In this document: piece by piece, positions 21,001 through 32,800 of the stretch | Layout: each line of letters begins with the position of its first letter | Position numbering within the stretch: position 1 is the first letter of the stretch | Notes under the pieces: generated by a model | What the model was told of the DNA's origin: nothing | Databases searched by the model: none | Seen by the model: only the letters and a program-made list of their open reading frames with translations | Position numbers and translations under genes: made by a program | Assembly: GCF_023343835.1 (NCBI RefSeq) | Contig: NC_064444.1 | Location: forward strand, 17,645,219-17,709,218 | Reading direction: 5' to 3' | Length of the DNA: 64,000 nucleotides | Source of the DNA: Lagopus muta | Taxonomy: Eukaryota; Chordata; Aves; Galliformes; Phasianidae

Positions 21001-24000
21001 CATCCTCCGTGCTGAGGAAGCCATCAGGAATGCTAACCTGGCTGTCAGTGTGAGTCTGCATGAGGACAACGAGAAAACGCTTGGCCTGTGGGATTTATGT
21101 TCATATCACAGTGGTTTATTGATTCATTGATGGCATAATTAACTGGCAGCCAGTGCCTATTGCTATCGTCAGCACGACAGCTGTGTGTGAGCGAGTGCTT
21201 GCAAAATGTTCGGGAAGAGCTACAGAATTTGGAACTTCCCTCTGTAACAAATCCTCAAACCCTCACCTGCATAGGATGGTAAGATGGTTTAGGCTGGAAG
21301 GGACCTTGAGGATCATCCAGTTCCAACCTGCTGCCTTAGGCAGAGTTGCCGGCCACTAGATTGAGCTGCCAAGAGTTCCATCCAACGCATCTCCTGTCCT
21401 TGCTTCTGGGGCTGTAGGGAGATAGGACAGGAGATAGGCTGTAGGGAGATGCAGGACAGCACCAATGGAAACCCCAACAGATCACCTGCCAATGCTTTTC
21501 CATGGGTGTATGCTTCCCAAGGCCAAGCAGAGCCAGGGTGCCATGGGATGGATGACTCACGGGTTCTCTCTCCTCACCACAGATCTTGCCCATGTTGTAC
21601 GAAGCAGGGAATGCCCCACACCAGAGCGGCAAGCTGCAGCACAAGCTGGAGTGCCTGGTGGAGGAAGCATCGCAGACCTGCGGCCGGGAAATCCAGGTGG
21701 GAACACGTGGGGAGCTGCTGGGCTGGGACGCTCATCCACCCAGTACAAAGATCCAAGGACACGTCCCTTTTTACCACCTCCACCACATCCACGGCGTCTC
21801 CTGGAATAAGCAGGAGAACACAGCTCCTGTTGAGCTGCCCCAAACGCCCCTTTCCTCCTCAGGCCATCATGCAGGCGGTGCTGGACGCGGCGCACAACCT
21901 GTGCCCCCCCATAGTGCAGAAGAGCGGGGCGAGGGACCAGCTGGTCAACGCCATGTCAGAGCGCATCCACCTCCAGGAGCACCTCAACCTCAGCGCCATC
22001 CTGGACCAGATGGTCACCGACGTCTTCAGCAAGCTGAAGTATGGGTGTTGTGCCTTCGGTTGGCACATTGGGGATGGGGACTGGAGAAACTCCAACAACG
22101 TGATGCTCCATCCTTGGATCCGGTTTGGGGTTTGGCCACGGGGTGATGTTCCTGCTGGAGCGTCGTGGTGGGAGGGCGGTGGGCTCCATCTCGCCTTGCT
22201 GCATGGGGTCCTATGGCACCCCTGACACATCTCTCCCTGCTCCCAGTGAGATCAAGCTGTCCGTCACCGCTGCCGTGGCCGACTGCATCGTGGATGCTGT
22301 CCTGGGAGATCTGATGGCTGCCCAGTGCAAGCTGGTGAGTGTCCATGTGTCCCCATGGGGAAGATGTGGCACGGGGGGCTCTGAGCAGGCACCACCTGAG
22401 CACGATGAGCATTGATTTGCTATCCACAAAGCGAAATGATCCCCACCAGGCTGAGGATCCTCCAGGGTCATCTTTTCCCAGCGTGGCTGCAGCAGAGTTA
22501 AGGTTTCATGGCTCCTCCGCACCCCATGGAGAAGCGTGCTGGGTGTAGGATGGACCCGGCACCTGGGCCAGGAGCACCCGAGCTCTGCAGCCAGCTAATC
22601 AGCCCTAAATCCCCCGCAAATCCCAGCCGCGGGCAGGGAGCAGAGCAGCACTGCAGCCAGAGGGATAATTTAAGCGCTTCCTAATGGTTTTAGGCAGAGA
22701 GCCTCCCCACGCATGGGCCGGACCTCCTGGAGCCTGCTGAGGACGATGCTGCTGTGCCGGCACGGGGCAGGAACCCCTCGGAGCTCACCGAGAGAGGCTT
22801 CACAACAGAGGAGGTAGGGCTCCGTCCCAGTGACCCCGCTGCTGCATGACAGTGCCCACGGGCTTTTATCCGCCTTAAGGGATGATGCTAGGCTTAGAGT
22901 CGCTGCCTCTGCAGGCTCAGGCAGCCTGTGGCACCTGGGGCACATCCCTGCCATGTCCCACGCTGCTCCCATCCCTCCTGGCACCCATAGCGTGTAGGTG
23001 ACATGGGGTCTGGCACCTTGGCCATGCGGGTGGGTTATTTGGGTTCCAGGGATGAGCTGGGCCAGTGCAAAGGGTGCAGCCTTGGGGGTGGAGGGGTGAT
23101 TATGGGGCAGAGGTGGCCGAGTCCCATCATCCCAGCAGGGTGCTGGATGATCCGTGATGATGGATGACCCATGGTGGTGATGGGTGATCCGTGAACGGTG
23201 GATGATCTGTGGTGATGCTCAGAGGGCTGGAGCACCTCTCCTATGAAGAAAGGATGAGGGGTTGGGCTGTTTAGCTTGGAGTAGAGAAGGCACTGGGGAG
23301 ACCTCACAGCAGCCTTCCTGTACTTGAGGGAAGCCTACAAGCAGGAAGGAATCCAATCTTCTACAGGGCCTGATAGTGATAGAACAAGAGAAGATGGCTT
23401 TAAACTAACAGAGGGGAGATACAGATTAGATGTCAGGAGGAAATCCTTCACTCAGAGGGCAGTGAGGCACTGGCACTGCTGCCCAGAGCTGTGTGTGCCC
23501 ATGCCTGGAGGTGCCCCAGGACATGGATGGGCTCTGGGCAGCCTGAGCTGGGGGCAGGGGGCAGCAGGGAGTTGGAGCATAATGGGCTTTAGAGGTTCCT
23601 TCCAACCTCAGACATTTGACGACTGATTCTATGATGAACATCATGGCGATGGAACACAGCCATGTCCCCAAACCACACGTCCCCCATGGCCTCCTTGGCT
23701 GTCCCCACACCACTGGTGACTGCAAACCACTACAGGCTCCCTCCTCCCTTGTCTCCTTGCAGTACAAGATGGCTCTGCGGAGGAAAAACAAACACTTCAG
23801 GAGCATTCGGCCCACGCTGACTGTGAGAAGTAAGGGCGCAGCGCAGGGGGCTCACACCATTAATTTGGGGTGCCATGGTGCTGCAATGCCTGGCTGACTC
23901 AGTGTGGGAGGATGCCCTGAGCTCCCTTCCAGGGATGCTGGCAGGGGTGGGAGGTTTGAGGACGTCTCGGGAGGCGTCCGTGTCTCCATTTGGGTCACAG

Positions 24001-27000
24001 GGATTGCATCCAGGGGGCTTTGCATGGAAGGGGGGGTCACCCATGAGTGGGTGCTGCAGGGTGCTGAGCTGTGCTGGCATATTTTGTGGGGTACAACCGG
24101 CTGCCACGTGTGGGCTGGCTGGGGGCAGCTGGAGCATGGCAGGACCTTGGATGGGGGGTGCTGGAGAAAGCACACGGCCTTTGGGTGACATTGGGTGCTG
24201 CGGTGCCTGCTGGAGCTCCCCAAAGCCTTGCATGCACATGGACCCCCAACATCCTGAATAACCCATATTGAGTGTAACCAGAGAGTACTGGGACAGCACA
24301 TGGAAGGGAGGCAGACCCAAAGCAAGCCTACCGGCCGCGACCCAGCCCTCTCCCCCAAACCCTAACCAGGCATTAGAGGAAAACATCGGGATCTGGCAGC
24401 CGCCGCCGCCTGCTCTGTGGGCATCGCTGCAAGGGTCCCCGAGCATCCCTTCCTCCCTCCCCCTGCATCCCTGGGGGACCGCGCAGCGCCGTCGGCGTGG
24501 CAGCAGGATCCATCCCGGCTGCGCTGCACAGCTGACGCGCAATCTCTCCCCGCCGTCAGCAGCGCCGCGGCCGCGCGTTCCCCCCTCCCCACCGGTGGGC
24601 TTCTCGCCCTTCGCCAGGTCTCTCGGAGCTGGAGCTGCCGGCAGCCGGGAAGGCTCGTCCCGCTCCCACAAAGGATGCCGAGCCCTCCGCCGGCGCGCAT
24701 CCCGGCACGCCGCCCGCCCAAGCCCTCATGGACCTGCCGACCGCCGGGGAGAGGCTGGAGCACTGCACCAAAGCCAGGCCCAGGCCCAACCGCCGGCACA
24801 AGCAGCCGCCCAGCAAGCCCACCGTAAGCATTGCTGCCGGGTCTTATTCCTGAGCGCTGGAGGGGGGGGGAAGGTGGATGGGTGCCGGGTTGTTTTATTC
24901 TGATTATTATTTTCTCTCGTCGTGCTGATGGAGGGAGGTGGGATGCATCTGCTTTATTATTCTGTGCGCTGTGTGCCAGAGCTCAGAGGACAGGTCGGGG
25001 GCTCGGGCGCTCGCCCCTTGTTTATGAATCAGCGATGCAGAACTGCAGGAGGTGGGGCAGAGGCAGGGAAGAAGCCAGGGGCTGCGTCTCCCTCCATCCT
25101 TCTCCTCTGAACGTGCTCTTGTGTCTCGGGAATGAGCAGCAAAATGCAGCCTTACGTAGGGCTGGTGCTGGGGCTCGGCTCTGGCAACCCCGAAAGGCTG
25201 GGATGTGCTGGGCAGATGCTGCCTGCAGCAGTCCCCTTCTCCTCCAGCTGGGCTTGAAGCAAAATGCAACTTTTGGGTGCTCTGGGGGGGAGGCTGTCAG
25301 CCAGCCGGGTGCTGCCCCAGCAGCTCTGCCACCCTCTGGTGGGTGTTTTGTCACGCAAGAGGAACAGGGAAGGGATTTTTGGGGCACCCAAAGCCCACGA
25401 GGCAGTCGGTGGAAGCAGGATTGGATCCCAATGGCACCAGCTTGTGCCCTCAGCACTGAGATGCGGCAGTATCTGGCCACCCACCAGAAACAGCCTGGCC
25501 ACAGCCACTGGTGTCAGAGGAGGAAGGGGAGGCACGAATCCAGCCACAAAGAGAAGGCATTGGGGATTGAGGCCACTGATGGAGAAGTGCCTTCTTCTGA
25601 TCAAGAAATGCCACCAATGCTGTGCCACATGCTGGGGGCAGACCTTCCTCCACAGACAAATTCCTTGCCCTGGCATGGAGATGGTGACCTCATCTCCAGA
25701 GTCTCCCCTGGCTCCATTGCCTGCTGGGGACAGGGATGTCCCTTTCTTGGGGCATACACCCCTGCCAAAGGCTTCCTTTCTGTGGGTCTGGGGTCAGAGA
25801 CCTGGCAAGGCTTTGGGAGAGCTTGGAACTGGCATGCAGCCTGGTCACAACATGATGGGGCTTTCTGATAGTGGGTTCCAGCACCTATCCTGCACCAGCA
25901 CCCAGTGAATCTTCTTGGGAGCTAGTGGCTTTTCAGGGGGTAGCTGTGGCACTGAGGGACGTAGGGGGATGGGTTGAGGTTGGACTTAATAGCCTTGGCC
26001 TTACTGATTCTATGATCTTGGTGCACTGGGGTTTTTTTGGCTGATGTCAGAGCTCAAAGACCCCACCTGTGGCTGAAGGCAGTGCCTGCCTGCAGGTACA
26101 GCCTGTGGCCCATGAGAACAGTGAGGACAGGAGCATCACCCGCGTGGATGAGGGCCTGGAGGACTTCTTCACCAAGAGGCTCATCACCGAGGAGCTGCCG
26201 TAAGCCGTGGGGTGGCTGCAGCCCTCAGCTGGGTCCCAGCACGCATCCATCCCCATGCATGGTGCCCCTGCAGGCCATGCTCTGGGCTGTCTTCACCCAC
26301 TGTGCTGGCTGAGTGCTGAAGAGGTGCTGGGGAAATGGCACATTGTGCTCCAGGCACCCAGTGGGGCAGAGCTGGTGTCCCCATGGGGGTGTTTGCATGG
26401 GCACAGGGGTTGGGAAAGGCTGCGGTGGTGGCATCTGGAGGTGGTGATGGTGGTGGCTCTTGGTGGCCGTGGCTCCTGGTGGTGGTGGTGGCACCTGGCG
26501 AGAATGGCCAGAGCAAGGATCCATGATCTGGGGGGTATTAGGGAAAACACAGCCCTGTGCTGACCTTCCCTATGCTTCTTCCAGCAGCCCCACAGTGCTG
26601 GAGAGCGGCCCAGGCTCAGCCCCTCTGGCGTCCTCCAGCTCTCGCACCCTCAAGAAGAAAATTGGGAATTTTTTTGCTTTCAAGAAGCCCAAATCCAGCC
26701 GGAGCTCACGGTGTGAGAAGGAGCCCGAGGGCGGTGCGGCGGCCCCCAGGAGCAGGCGGTCGATGCTCAGTGACATTTTACGGGCTCCCAGCAAGGCGGG
26801 CGAGCCAGGCAAGGCTCTGAGCAAATCTGAGGAGGGGGCACTCAGCGCCGAGCCTGAGCACAGCCAGACCCCTGAGGCTGCCCGCAGGATCAGGCCCAAG
26901 TACTCAAGGGAGGGCAAATCCCAGTCCCTCATCCTACTGCCTGGGGAGGATGAGGAGGCACTGGGAGTCAGGCAGGACAAGGTAAGCATCGCTCCAGCCG

Positions 27001-28779
27001 GTCCCAAAACGTCCTCTTGGTTGACTATCACTGGGCCAGGTGCTGTTTCTATCATGAGTGGTGGTGGAGGGACATTGGGTGACCTTTCATTGCTCTTGGT
27101 GCTGTTGCCACCAAGGGTGGTGGTGGTGGTGGTGATGATGGGATAGGGTGGGGGCTTGAGGACCCTTGAGCAGTACCTGGTGCCCCTGGCACCCCCAATA
27201 GACCTGTGCACCCCTTGTCCTGCCAACATCCTTCTGCTCTACAGAAGAGACACCTGGAGAAGAGCGATGGGGAGCTGCCCAACTCCTTCGAGCAGCGCGT
27301 CCACATCATGCTGCACCGCATGGGTGTCACCAAGGGCCTGGTCACCGAGAGCAAGAAGCAGCAGGTGAGGCTGGAGCTTCTTGTGGGCAGAGCCTGCACC
27401 CACATGGGTGGTGGAGGTGGTGGTCCCATGGGGCAGATGACACAGAGCAGTGCTGTCACTGCTCACAGCCACTTGTCCCATCGCTTGACCCCTACAGCAG
27501 GGACCACCTCTTGGGCTCCTGTGCACTGTGTCGGTCTGTGCATCCCTGCCATACCCTCTAGCTGTCACCATTTCTCTTTTTCATTGCAGAGCAAAGACAG
27601 CGAGATCAAGAAGGCCGGTTCAGACGGTGAGGGGCCTTCTTCCATCCCCGGGGGCCACCCTGAGAATCCTCACACGCGTGCCCTGGGTTGGCTGCGGGGT
27701 GATGAGCTCCACACCCTGAAGCCATTGGCCTGCATTTGCAGGGGACATCGTGGACAGCTCTGCGGACTCCCCACCGTCCCTGAAGGCTCGCACGCACTCC
27801 GTGTCCACAGGTACGTGGGGCAGCAGCGGGAAAGGGCAAGGTGAGAATGCCCAACCCAAGAGCCGTCACCCCGCCGTGGATCCATCCACCAGGGTCGCAG
27901 GGCTGTGCACTCATGCTCTGCCCCACAGATGCATCCCTGCGGGGTCCATTGGAGCCCAGCCTGGCCTGGAAGGCATTGGGGCGGCAGCTGAACGCCGAGC
28001 TGACAGGTCTGGGCCGTGAGCAGCTCCGGCGTTGCTCAGCCAACCCTGAGCAGAGCGGGCAGCCGGCGTGCCGCGAGGCCTGGAGCAGCAGCCTGCCACG
28101 GCCAGGCAGGAGCCCCGCTGGGGAGCCAACCGCCGGCACTGCACCGCCTGCATCGCCCTGCTCCGCTGCTGAAGGTACCCAAAGCACCACCGAGCCTCGG
28201 TGGCCGCCGTCGGCCCCCGCTTTGCCCTCTGACGCCGTCTCTCATTGCAGACAACCGCCTGACGCCGCAGCTGGCCGTGCTGGGTGCCCGCCGGGCTGTC
28301 TCGGTCCACGAGGAGCAGCTCAGGGAGCCAGAGTGCCTGGCGGAGCTGGGAAGTGAGTGAGAAACACGGCCTTCGTGCCTCGCACCTCCTGTCGTCCCCA
28401 TGCTTTAACCGCCCACCTGTGTTCCCCCCCAGCTGCCACGATCCCCCTCCGTCTGCGGCGGTCGCCTGTGCTGAAACGGAGACCGGAGGCGAGCGGTGAG
28501 CCGAGGCTGGTGGCGGAGGCAGGAGGTGAGGAACGGGGCGGGCAGCCAGAGCTCCCTGTGCTGAGCCAAAGCTGCGCTCAGCCCGGCCTTTGTGGTTTTG
28601 CAGGCACCGCAGCGCAGGAGCGGCTGTGGGCTGCGCCGGATGAGACACGGACAGCAAGCAGCGCGTCGCACGGGGAGCGGCCGCCAGCCGCAGCACAGAC
28701 TGTTGTGTGTGCACAAGACTCAGCCGTAGACCAAAGAAGCCCTGTGCAGGGCCTCGGGGAGCCGGCCCTGGGACAGTGA
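12074..28779 (+). CDS. CARMIL2: CARMIL2 (RLTPR), capping protein regulator and myosin 1 linker 2
   Basis: Cytoplasmic and membrane scaffold that binds actin capping protein and supports CD28 costimulation in mammals. Forty exons give 1425 aa (human about 1435): 12074-12113, 13063-13154, 13285-13335, 13470-13529, 14483-14604, 14872-14969, 15206-15276, 15726-15799, 16181-16256, 16325-16413, 16702-16796, 17116-17202, 17313-17422, 17538-17615, 17755-17831, 17907-18011, 18178-18247, 18376-18457, 18658-18754, 19016-19073, 19583-19755, 20217-20285, 20546-20639, 20709-20804, 20921-21049, 21583-21696, 21863-22038, 22247-22334, 22694-22813, 23763-23829, 24618-24823, 26096-26199, 26585-26981, 27245-27364, 27590-27626, 27742-27810, 27929-28174, 28251-28352, 28433-28495, 28604-28779. 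PH-like N-terminus (about 1-120) with [16 protein letters not shown]; leucine-rich repeats about 200-630 ([15 protein letters not shown]); helical dimerisation region; CPI motif [18 protein letters not shown] near 966-984; CSI motif [12 protein letters not shown]; Pro/Ser-rich tail with [24 protein letters not shown] and RSPVLKRRP. All junction phases agree. The start is chosen because exon 1 aligns with the human N-terminus. Confidence 0.96.
16486..16610 (+). mobile_element. CR1 fragment in CARMIL2 intron
   Basis: Short plus-strand CR1 piece recognised by gctgtgagatggggaggggt, then the stretch ending ggcttagagcagaggaagat and ggggaggtctc. Both ends are degraded. It lies between the exons ending at 16413 and starting at 16702. 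Confidence 0.65.
16866..17035 (-). mobile_element. CR1 3' fragment, antisense, in CARMIL2 intron
   Basis: Antisense CR1 3' end: tttgagttggaagggacctt is followed by a ctggtcccactccctgcact-type stretch and cctgaccttggctgtct. It sits only about 70 bases after the exon ending at 16796. Confidence 0.8.
21273..21365 (-). mobile_element. CR1 3' fragment, antisense, in CARMIL2 intron
   Basis: Short antisense CR1 3' end recognised by tttaggctggaagggacctt and a following gaggatcatccagttccaac. It lies in the intron between exons 20921-21049 and 21583-21696. Confidence 0.75.
23130..23215. repeat. Short (GATGATGG/GGTGATGG)-type degenerate minisatellite
   Basis: Repeated near-copies of gatgatggatgacc / ggtgatgggtgatcc occur about five times in 85 bases in a CARMIL2 intron, directly before a CR1 copy. 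It probably arose by slippage. Confidence 0.6.
23216..23636 (+). mobile_element. CR1 LINE 3' copy in CARMIL2 intron
   Basis: Plus-strand CR1 of about 420 bases. It runs from gctggagcacctctcctatg (end of the ORF2-like region) through ttaaactaacagaggggaga and gatgtcaggaggaaatcctt to cattgattctatg-like terminal sequence. It lies about 130 bases before exon 23763-23829. Confidence 0.9.
24380..24830. promoter_or_regulatory. Internal CpG-rich block around CARMIL2 exon 31
   Basis: This stretch is markedly richer in CG dinucleotides than its surroundings (for example gccgcggccgcgcgttcccc near 24565-24590). It covers the intron end and the exon that encodes the CPI motif. It could be an exon-associated CpG island or an internal promoter; the sequence alone does not separate these. 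Confidence 0.4.
25945..26023 (+). mobile_element. CR1 3' tail fragment in CARMIL2 intron
   Basis: Only the terminal part of a CR1-like element is present: a tgtggcactgagggacgtag stretch, ggttggacttaatagccttg, and a terminal gattctatgat. It is degraded. Confidence 0.6.
26395..26520. repeat. GGT/GGTGGC-rich low-complexity stretch
   Basis: Repeated ggtggtggc / ggtggtgatggtgg units in a CARMIL2 intron just before the exon at 26585. A second GGT-rich block with (ggt)n lies at about 27060-27140 in the next intron. Both look like simple-sequence expansion. Confidence 0.6.
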
Positions 28780-28806
28780 GCCCCTGCATGCCGCCGCACT
28801 GTTCCC

Positions 28807-28812
28807 AATAAA
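28807..28812 (+). terminator. CARMIL2 poly(A) signal AATAAA
   Basis: AATAAA 28 bases after the CARMIL2 stop codon, giving a very short 3'UTR. The sequence just downstream (gagcgcacggtgatgggtta) is GT-rich, as expected for a cleavage site. Confidence 0.8.
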
Positions 28813-29875
28813 ACCCTGCAAGCGAGCGCACGGTGATGGGTTATGAGCAATGGGGATGTAGGGCCGCTCGGTGCCCTGCATCCGGGCAGCCTCACCGTCT
28901 CCTCGTGAAGGAAGCAGCCCAAGGGCATCGGCACAGAAGGACTGGGGCTGTCGGGCTGGACTCCGGCCGGGCACAGAGCTGCAGCCCCAGAGCCCCATGA
29001 AGGGCGGAGGAGCACAGAGCACCATGCCCATCTCCGGCCCATGGGCACAGGCCGCTGTGCTGCAGGTGGTGGCACGGTTAGGACAGCTGCCCCTCCAGCA
29101 CCACGAGGCCCACGGATCTCGCAGCATGACCTCCAACCATCACCTTTCCAACCACTGCCCTGCCGCTCCCAGCCGCCACCAGCATCACCCCAAACCCCAC
29201 TTTGGCTTTCTCCCGTGGCAACCGCGAGCAGATCATCTCCCCTCCACCTCTGGACCAAATGCATTCCCTGCACCGATGTTTACGACACAGAAGCAAGATG
29301 CTTGGTTGGTTTTTGGTTTTTTTTTTGGTTTGTTCCCCTCCCCCTTCCCCCCCTGCCTTTTTTCTTTTTTTTTTTTTTTTTTTTTTTTTAATACAAGAGC
29401 TGTGTATTTAAAAAATATATGACTTTTAATTTTAACAACACAAACCTTGCTGGATATTTTGTTAAGAAAGAGTGTGGAACTCAACGAAACCGAGTCAATA
29501 AATGTCCAAATGCTGCGCTGGCTTCAGGAAGGGGATCAGGTTCCAGGGCCTGGTGCCTGCATCTGCCATCGCTGCTGCCCATGCTACAGTGGGCACAGGT
29601 TCCCTCTCCTTGCAGGCTGTTTGCTCTAGGCTGCAATGGAAAGACCACGGGTGCAGCATAGCACTGAGGTGAGAACGAGCCCAGCTCACGCACTGCAGCA
29701 TCCCCAAACAGGCGGCGTTCTCTCTCTCAAAACTGAGGATCTGTCGCTGCCAGGGTCCCCGATGCCTGGCCAGCCACCACCCAGCGGCCCCTGAGGGACA
29801 TGCAGCTTTAAAGGAAGGTTGCTGAACAGGCTGAAGAAAGGAGATGAGCACGCTCAACCTCCGCATGGTCTCATC
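28813..29875. other. Convergent CARMIL2-ACD intergenic region and 3'UTR of ACD
   Basis: Sequence between the CARMIL2 poly(A) signal and the ACD stop codon. A T-rich run lies at about 29310-29390, followed by an AT-rich patch with ATTAAA on the minus strand near 29424-29429 (a possible ACD poly(A) signal) and a plus-strand AATAAA near 29499. The ACD 3'UTR should fill the right part. No gene is recognised. Confidence 0.5.
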
Positions 29876-32800
29876 TCAAAAGTCCACATCCCTTTCCGTG
29901 ACAATCCAGCTCGCCCACATCATCATCGCCTTGGAGAGCCTGCAAAACCAAAATGCGAGCTGCAGTGAGACATGGACCCAATGGGAGGACACAAAAGTGC
30001 CCAGGTAGGCCCACGGTGGGACTGCTGCTCCCAGAGGGACAAAGCAGAGCTCAGGACCTGGCAGGGACAGAGGGACCCACTGCAGCTGGGCTGCAAAGGG
30101 TGCCAGAGCAGATGGCTGTGCCCAGAGAACCGAGGGCTGGGAGATGGCAGGGCGCATTGAGTCCATCGCTGCACTGACCTGATGGATTGTATCTGCTTGC
30201 AGAGCTCTGGGCCGGGGGGCTCGTATTTGTAGCGGGGTGGATTCTCATTCACATACTGTGGAAGTGAAGGAGACAGTGAGCCTGGTGCTGGAGCACAGCT
30301 GGCCAGCCACCAAACAAGACCACAATCCCATGACATATCCCGAGACCTCGATACATCTGCAGCAGCTCTTACCTCCCCCCCTCGTTTCCTGCCCTCCCCA
30401 TTTCATTTCTCTTGGAAACCTGGAAAAGCCTTCAGCAAGGGCTGCTTCCCACACAGCTCCCTGCTGAGCACAGCTGCACTTTCACCCAAAGTCACAAGTC
30501 CTCCCTGTACCCTGCATACAGCAGCTCTGTTCTGCCTTCCTAGCAGCCAGGAAGGCCTGGCTCAGCACGCCTGCTTTCCATTGCCCATCCCCAGCACAGC
30601 CTTACAGACATGCAGAAAGGCCTGCAGGAGGCACACGAGGGGTGTGGGGACACAGAAACCCTCAATGGGTGCCACATGAGTCCCACAGGATCCCACCAGC
30701 TGCTTTATCCTTACCGGCTGCAGATCTCTGTGCTGCTCCAGGTGGTAGTTGGGACTTTTCACTGATGCCTGCTGCTCCTCCTCCTCCTCTTCTTCATCCA
30801 GCTCCTCCTCCTCTTCTTCATCCAGCTCCTCCTCCTCATCTAGCTCCAGCTCCTCTTCATCCAGTTCCAATTCCTCCTCCTCGTCCAGCTCTTCCTCAAG
30901 GGATTCTTCTTCACACTGTGGCCCTATCTCCCTTCTGCTCTTCTTTGCTCTCTGTGGGCTCGTGAACTCCAGCTTCCTGCCCACTTCTCTCCCCGTGCCC
31001 TTAGAGGGGTGCTGGGGAGGCTTTCTGCGCTGCAGTCCACCAAGGGACCGACATGGGTGAGGCAGAGCCTGACTATCTCCCACCAACAGCTTCCTCTTGG
31101 CACCCACAGCCCTTCTGGTCTTCCTTGGGGATTCTCCTCCCTTGGCTCTGGCATCACCCAGGTGATGCTTCTGCGTATACAGAGGGAAAGCTGTGCCACT
31201 GGAGTCCGCCTGCTCCTGGTGAGGTGCCCTTTCAGCACGGGATGCCAAGTGACTGCTGGGCAGGACAGGTAAAACTGGAGAGACTGATGACACGTTGGCC
31301 TGAGAATCCTCTGGCCGCAGGGGGACTCGAGCAGCACAAGGGGCAGAGCAGGCTGCCTCTGCAGTTGACATTGCCTGGGTCATGTCAGCCTTCACAGGGC
31401 TGATATTGCAATATGAGGTGAGCAGCGAGGGAGATGAAGTCTGCACTGAGTCATCCTGCAGCAAGGCCTGGGGAGAATCGTGGCTACAAGGTTCCAACAA
31501 GTCAGGGGTGTTGCTGTCGGCAGCCACCTCCTGCTGGGCCTCTTGAGCGCGTGGAGAGCTACACAGATGGGACTTCTCTGGTAAAAGAGGAAAAAGAAGC
31601 AGAGTCGCATTGAGCAAGGGGCACTCTGCAGGTGGTAACACGTGGGAGCAGGAGCTGTGCTGGTATGTGAGACAGGGCAGGTGAGCATCACAGCAGGCAT
31701 GGGAAAATGGCACCCTGGGGACATCAGATTAGCACAGCACTACTTTTTGACCAGGGAAGAAAGTCAGCATCAAGGAGGAACTCTATGTCCACATAGAGAG
31801 GAGTGGGGCTGTCTGCTCCCAGCAAAACATGTGTGCTCCACACAGCATGGAGACTCACCTTCTGAAGAGGACAGGGTCAAGGACACAGGGGGCAGCCTGT
31901 TCCAAGGGTTGTCCAGCGATGCCTCTGAGTCCTCTGACAGTACTGTTGACTCTGCAGCTGCAACAACCACAACCAGGATGTGACTGGATTGAACTGCAGG
32001 ACCAAGAACGCCGCTGTCTATTCCCAGCCCTGCAACAGCTAAGAGTGGTGAACTGCACAGGCAGCACTCAGGGGGGAGCTCTGAAACCCTTCTAGGAGAA
32101 AAATCTGGAGTGATGGCTCAGCCAGATTCCTTCTAAGACCTCATTCGGGCAGTGGAGAGATATTGAGCACCCAGAGAGCAGGCAGGAGGAAGGCCTTCCT
32201 CTGCACCCTTTTCCTTTCTCGTGCAGGGCTATCAGAGGGCCTGGCCTCTTGCTGCTGAAGCAGACACAGTCAGACAACTGGGGCACGTAAACAGCAGCTG
32301 CCACCTCCTGCACCCTACGTGCTGAGAGGTGAGAAACCACACAGAAGCTCTTCACAGACTGTGACCTGATAATGTGGTCCCCATGAGGGACTCGCAGGTG
32401 TGTGCTGTCTCCTGGTGGCTGGAGCACAGCCTGCGCTGCCCAGGACAAGCTGAAGGTGTGAAATTGCCCCCTGCTCACTCAATGCCAGAAGTACTCACTC
32501 CTAGAGACCTGGCTCTGCTGCTATGTCCTTCTTAATGCAAAGAGGTTGAGCAGACGTCAGATGAAAATACTAAGAGGTTGCATGGGATGTGCATGTCCCA
32601 CTACTTACACCTGGCCTGGGCTATGATGCTCTGATCACCTGGCACTGTCATTTCGTAGCTGCTCTTCTCAGGAGATGCTCCACACGTAGCTGAAACAAAA
32701 GGGGCACTGCTGGTCACACCCCCAGCACACTGCTCAGCCTTCAAAGGAAGCCTTCTCCACTTTCTAAAGATCCCAGGCAGCTGACAGGACTTCTGGTATC

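Noticed and set aside
24831-25868. Plus-strand open frame of 345 codons in a CARMIL2 intron
   Set aside because: No recognisable domain, no conserved splice context; it lies wholly in the intron between exons ending at 24823 and starting at 26096.
30749-31060. Plus-strand frame with a long poly-Ser run
   Set aside because: It is the reverse complement of the Glu/Asp-rich ACD exon 12 repeat, and the ACD frame has homology on both sides and splice support.
32092-32478. Minus-strand open frame of 128 codons as an extra ACD exon
   Set aside because: The exons ending at 32609 and starting at 31957 join in phase and align with human ACD without it.
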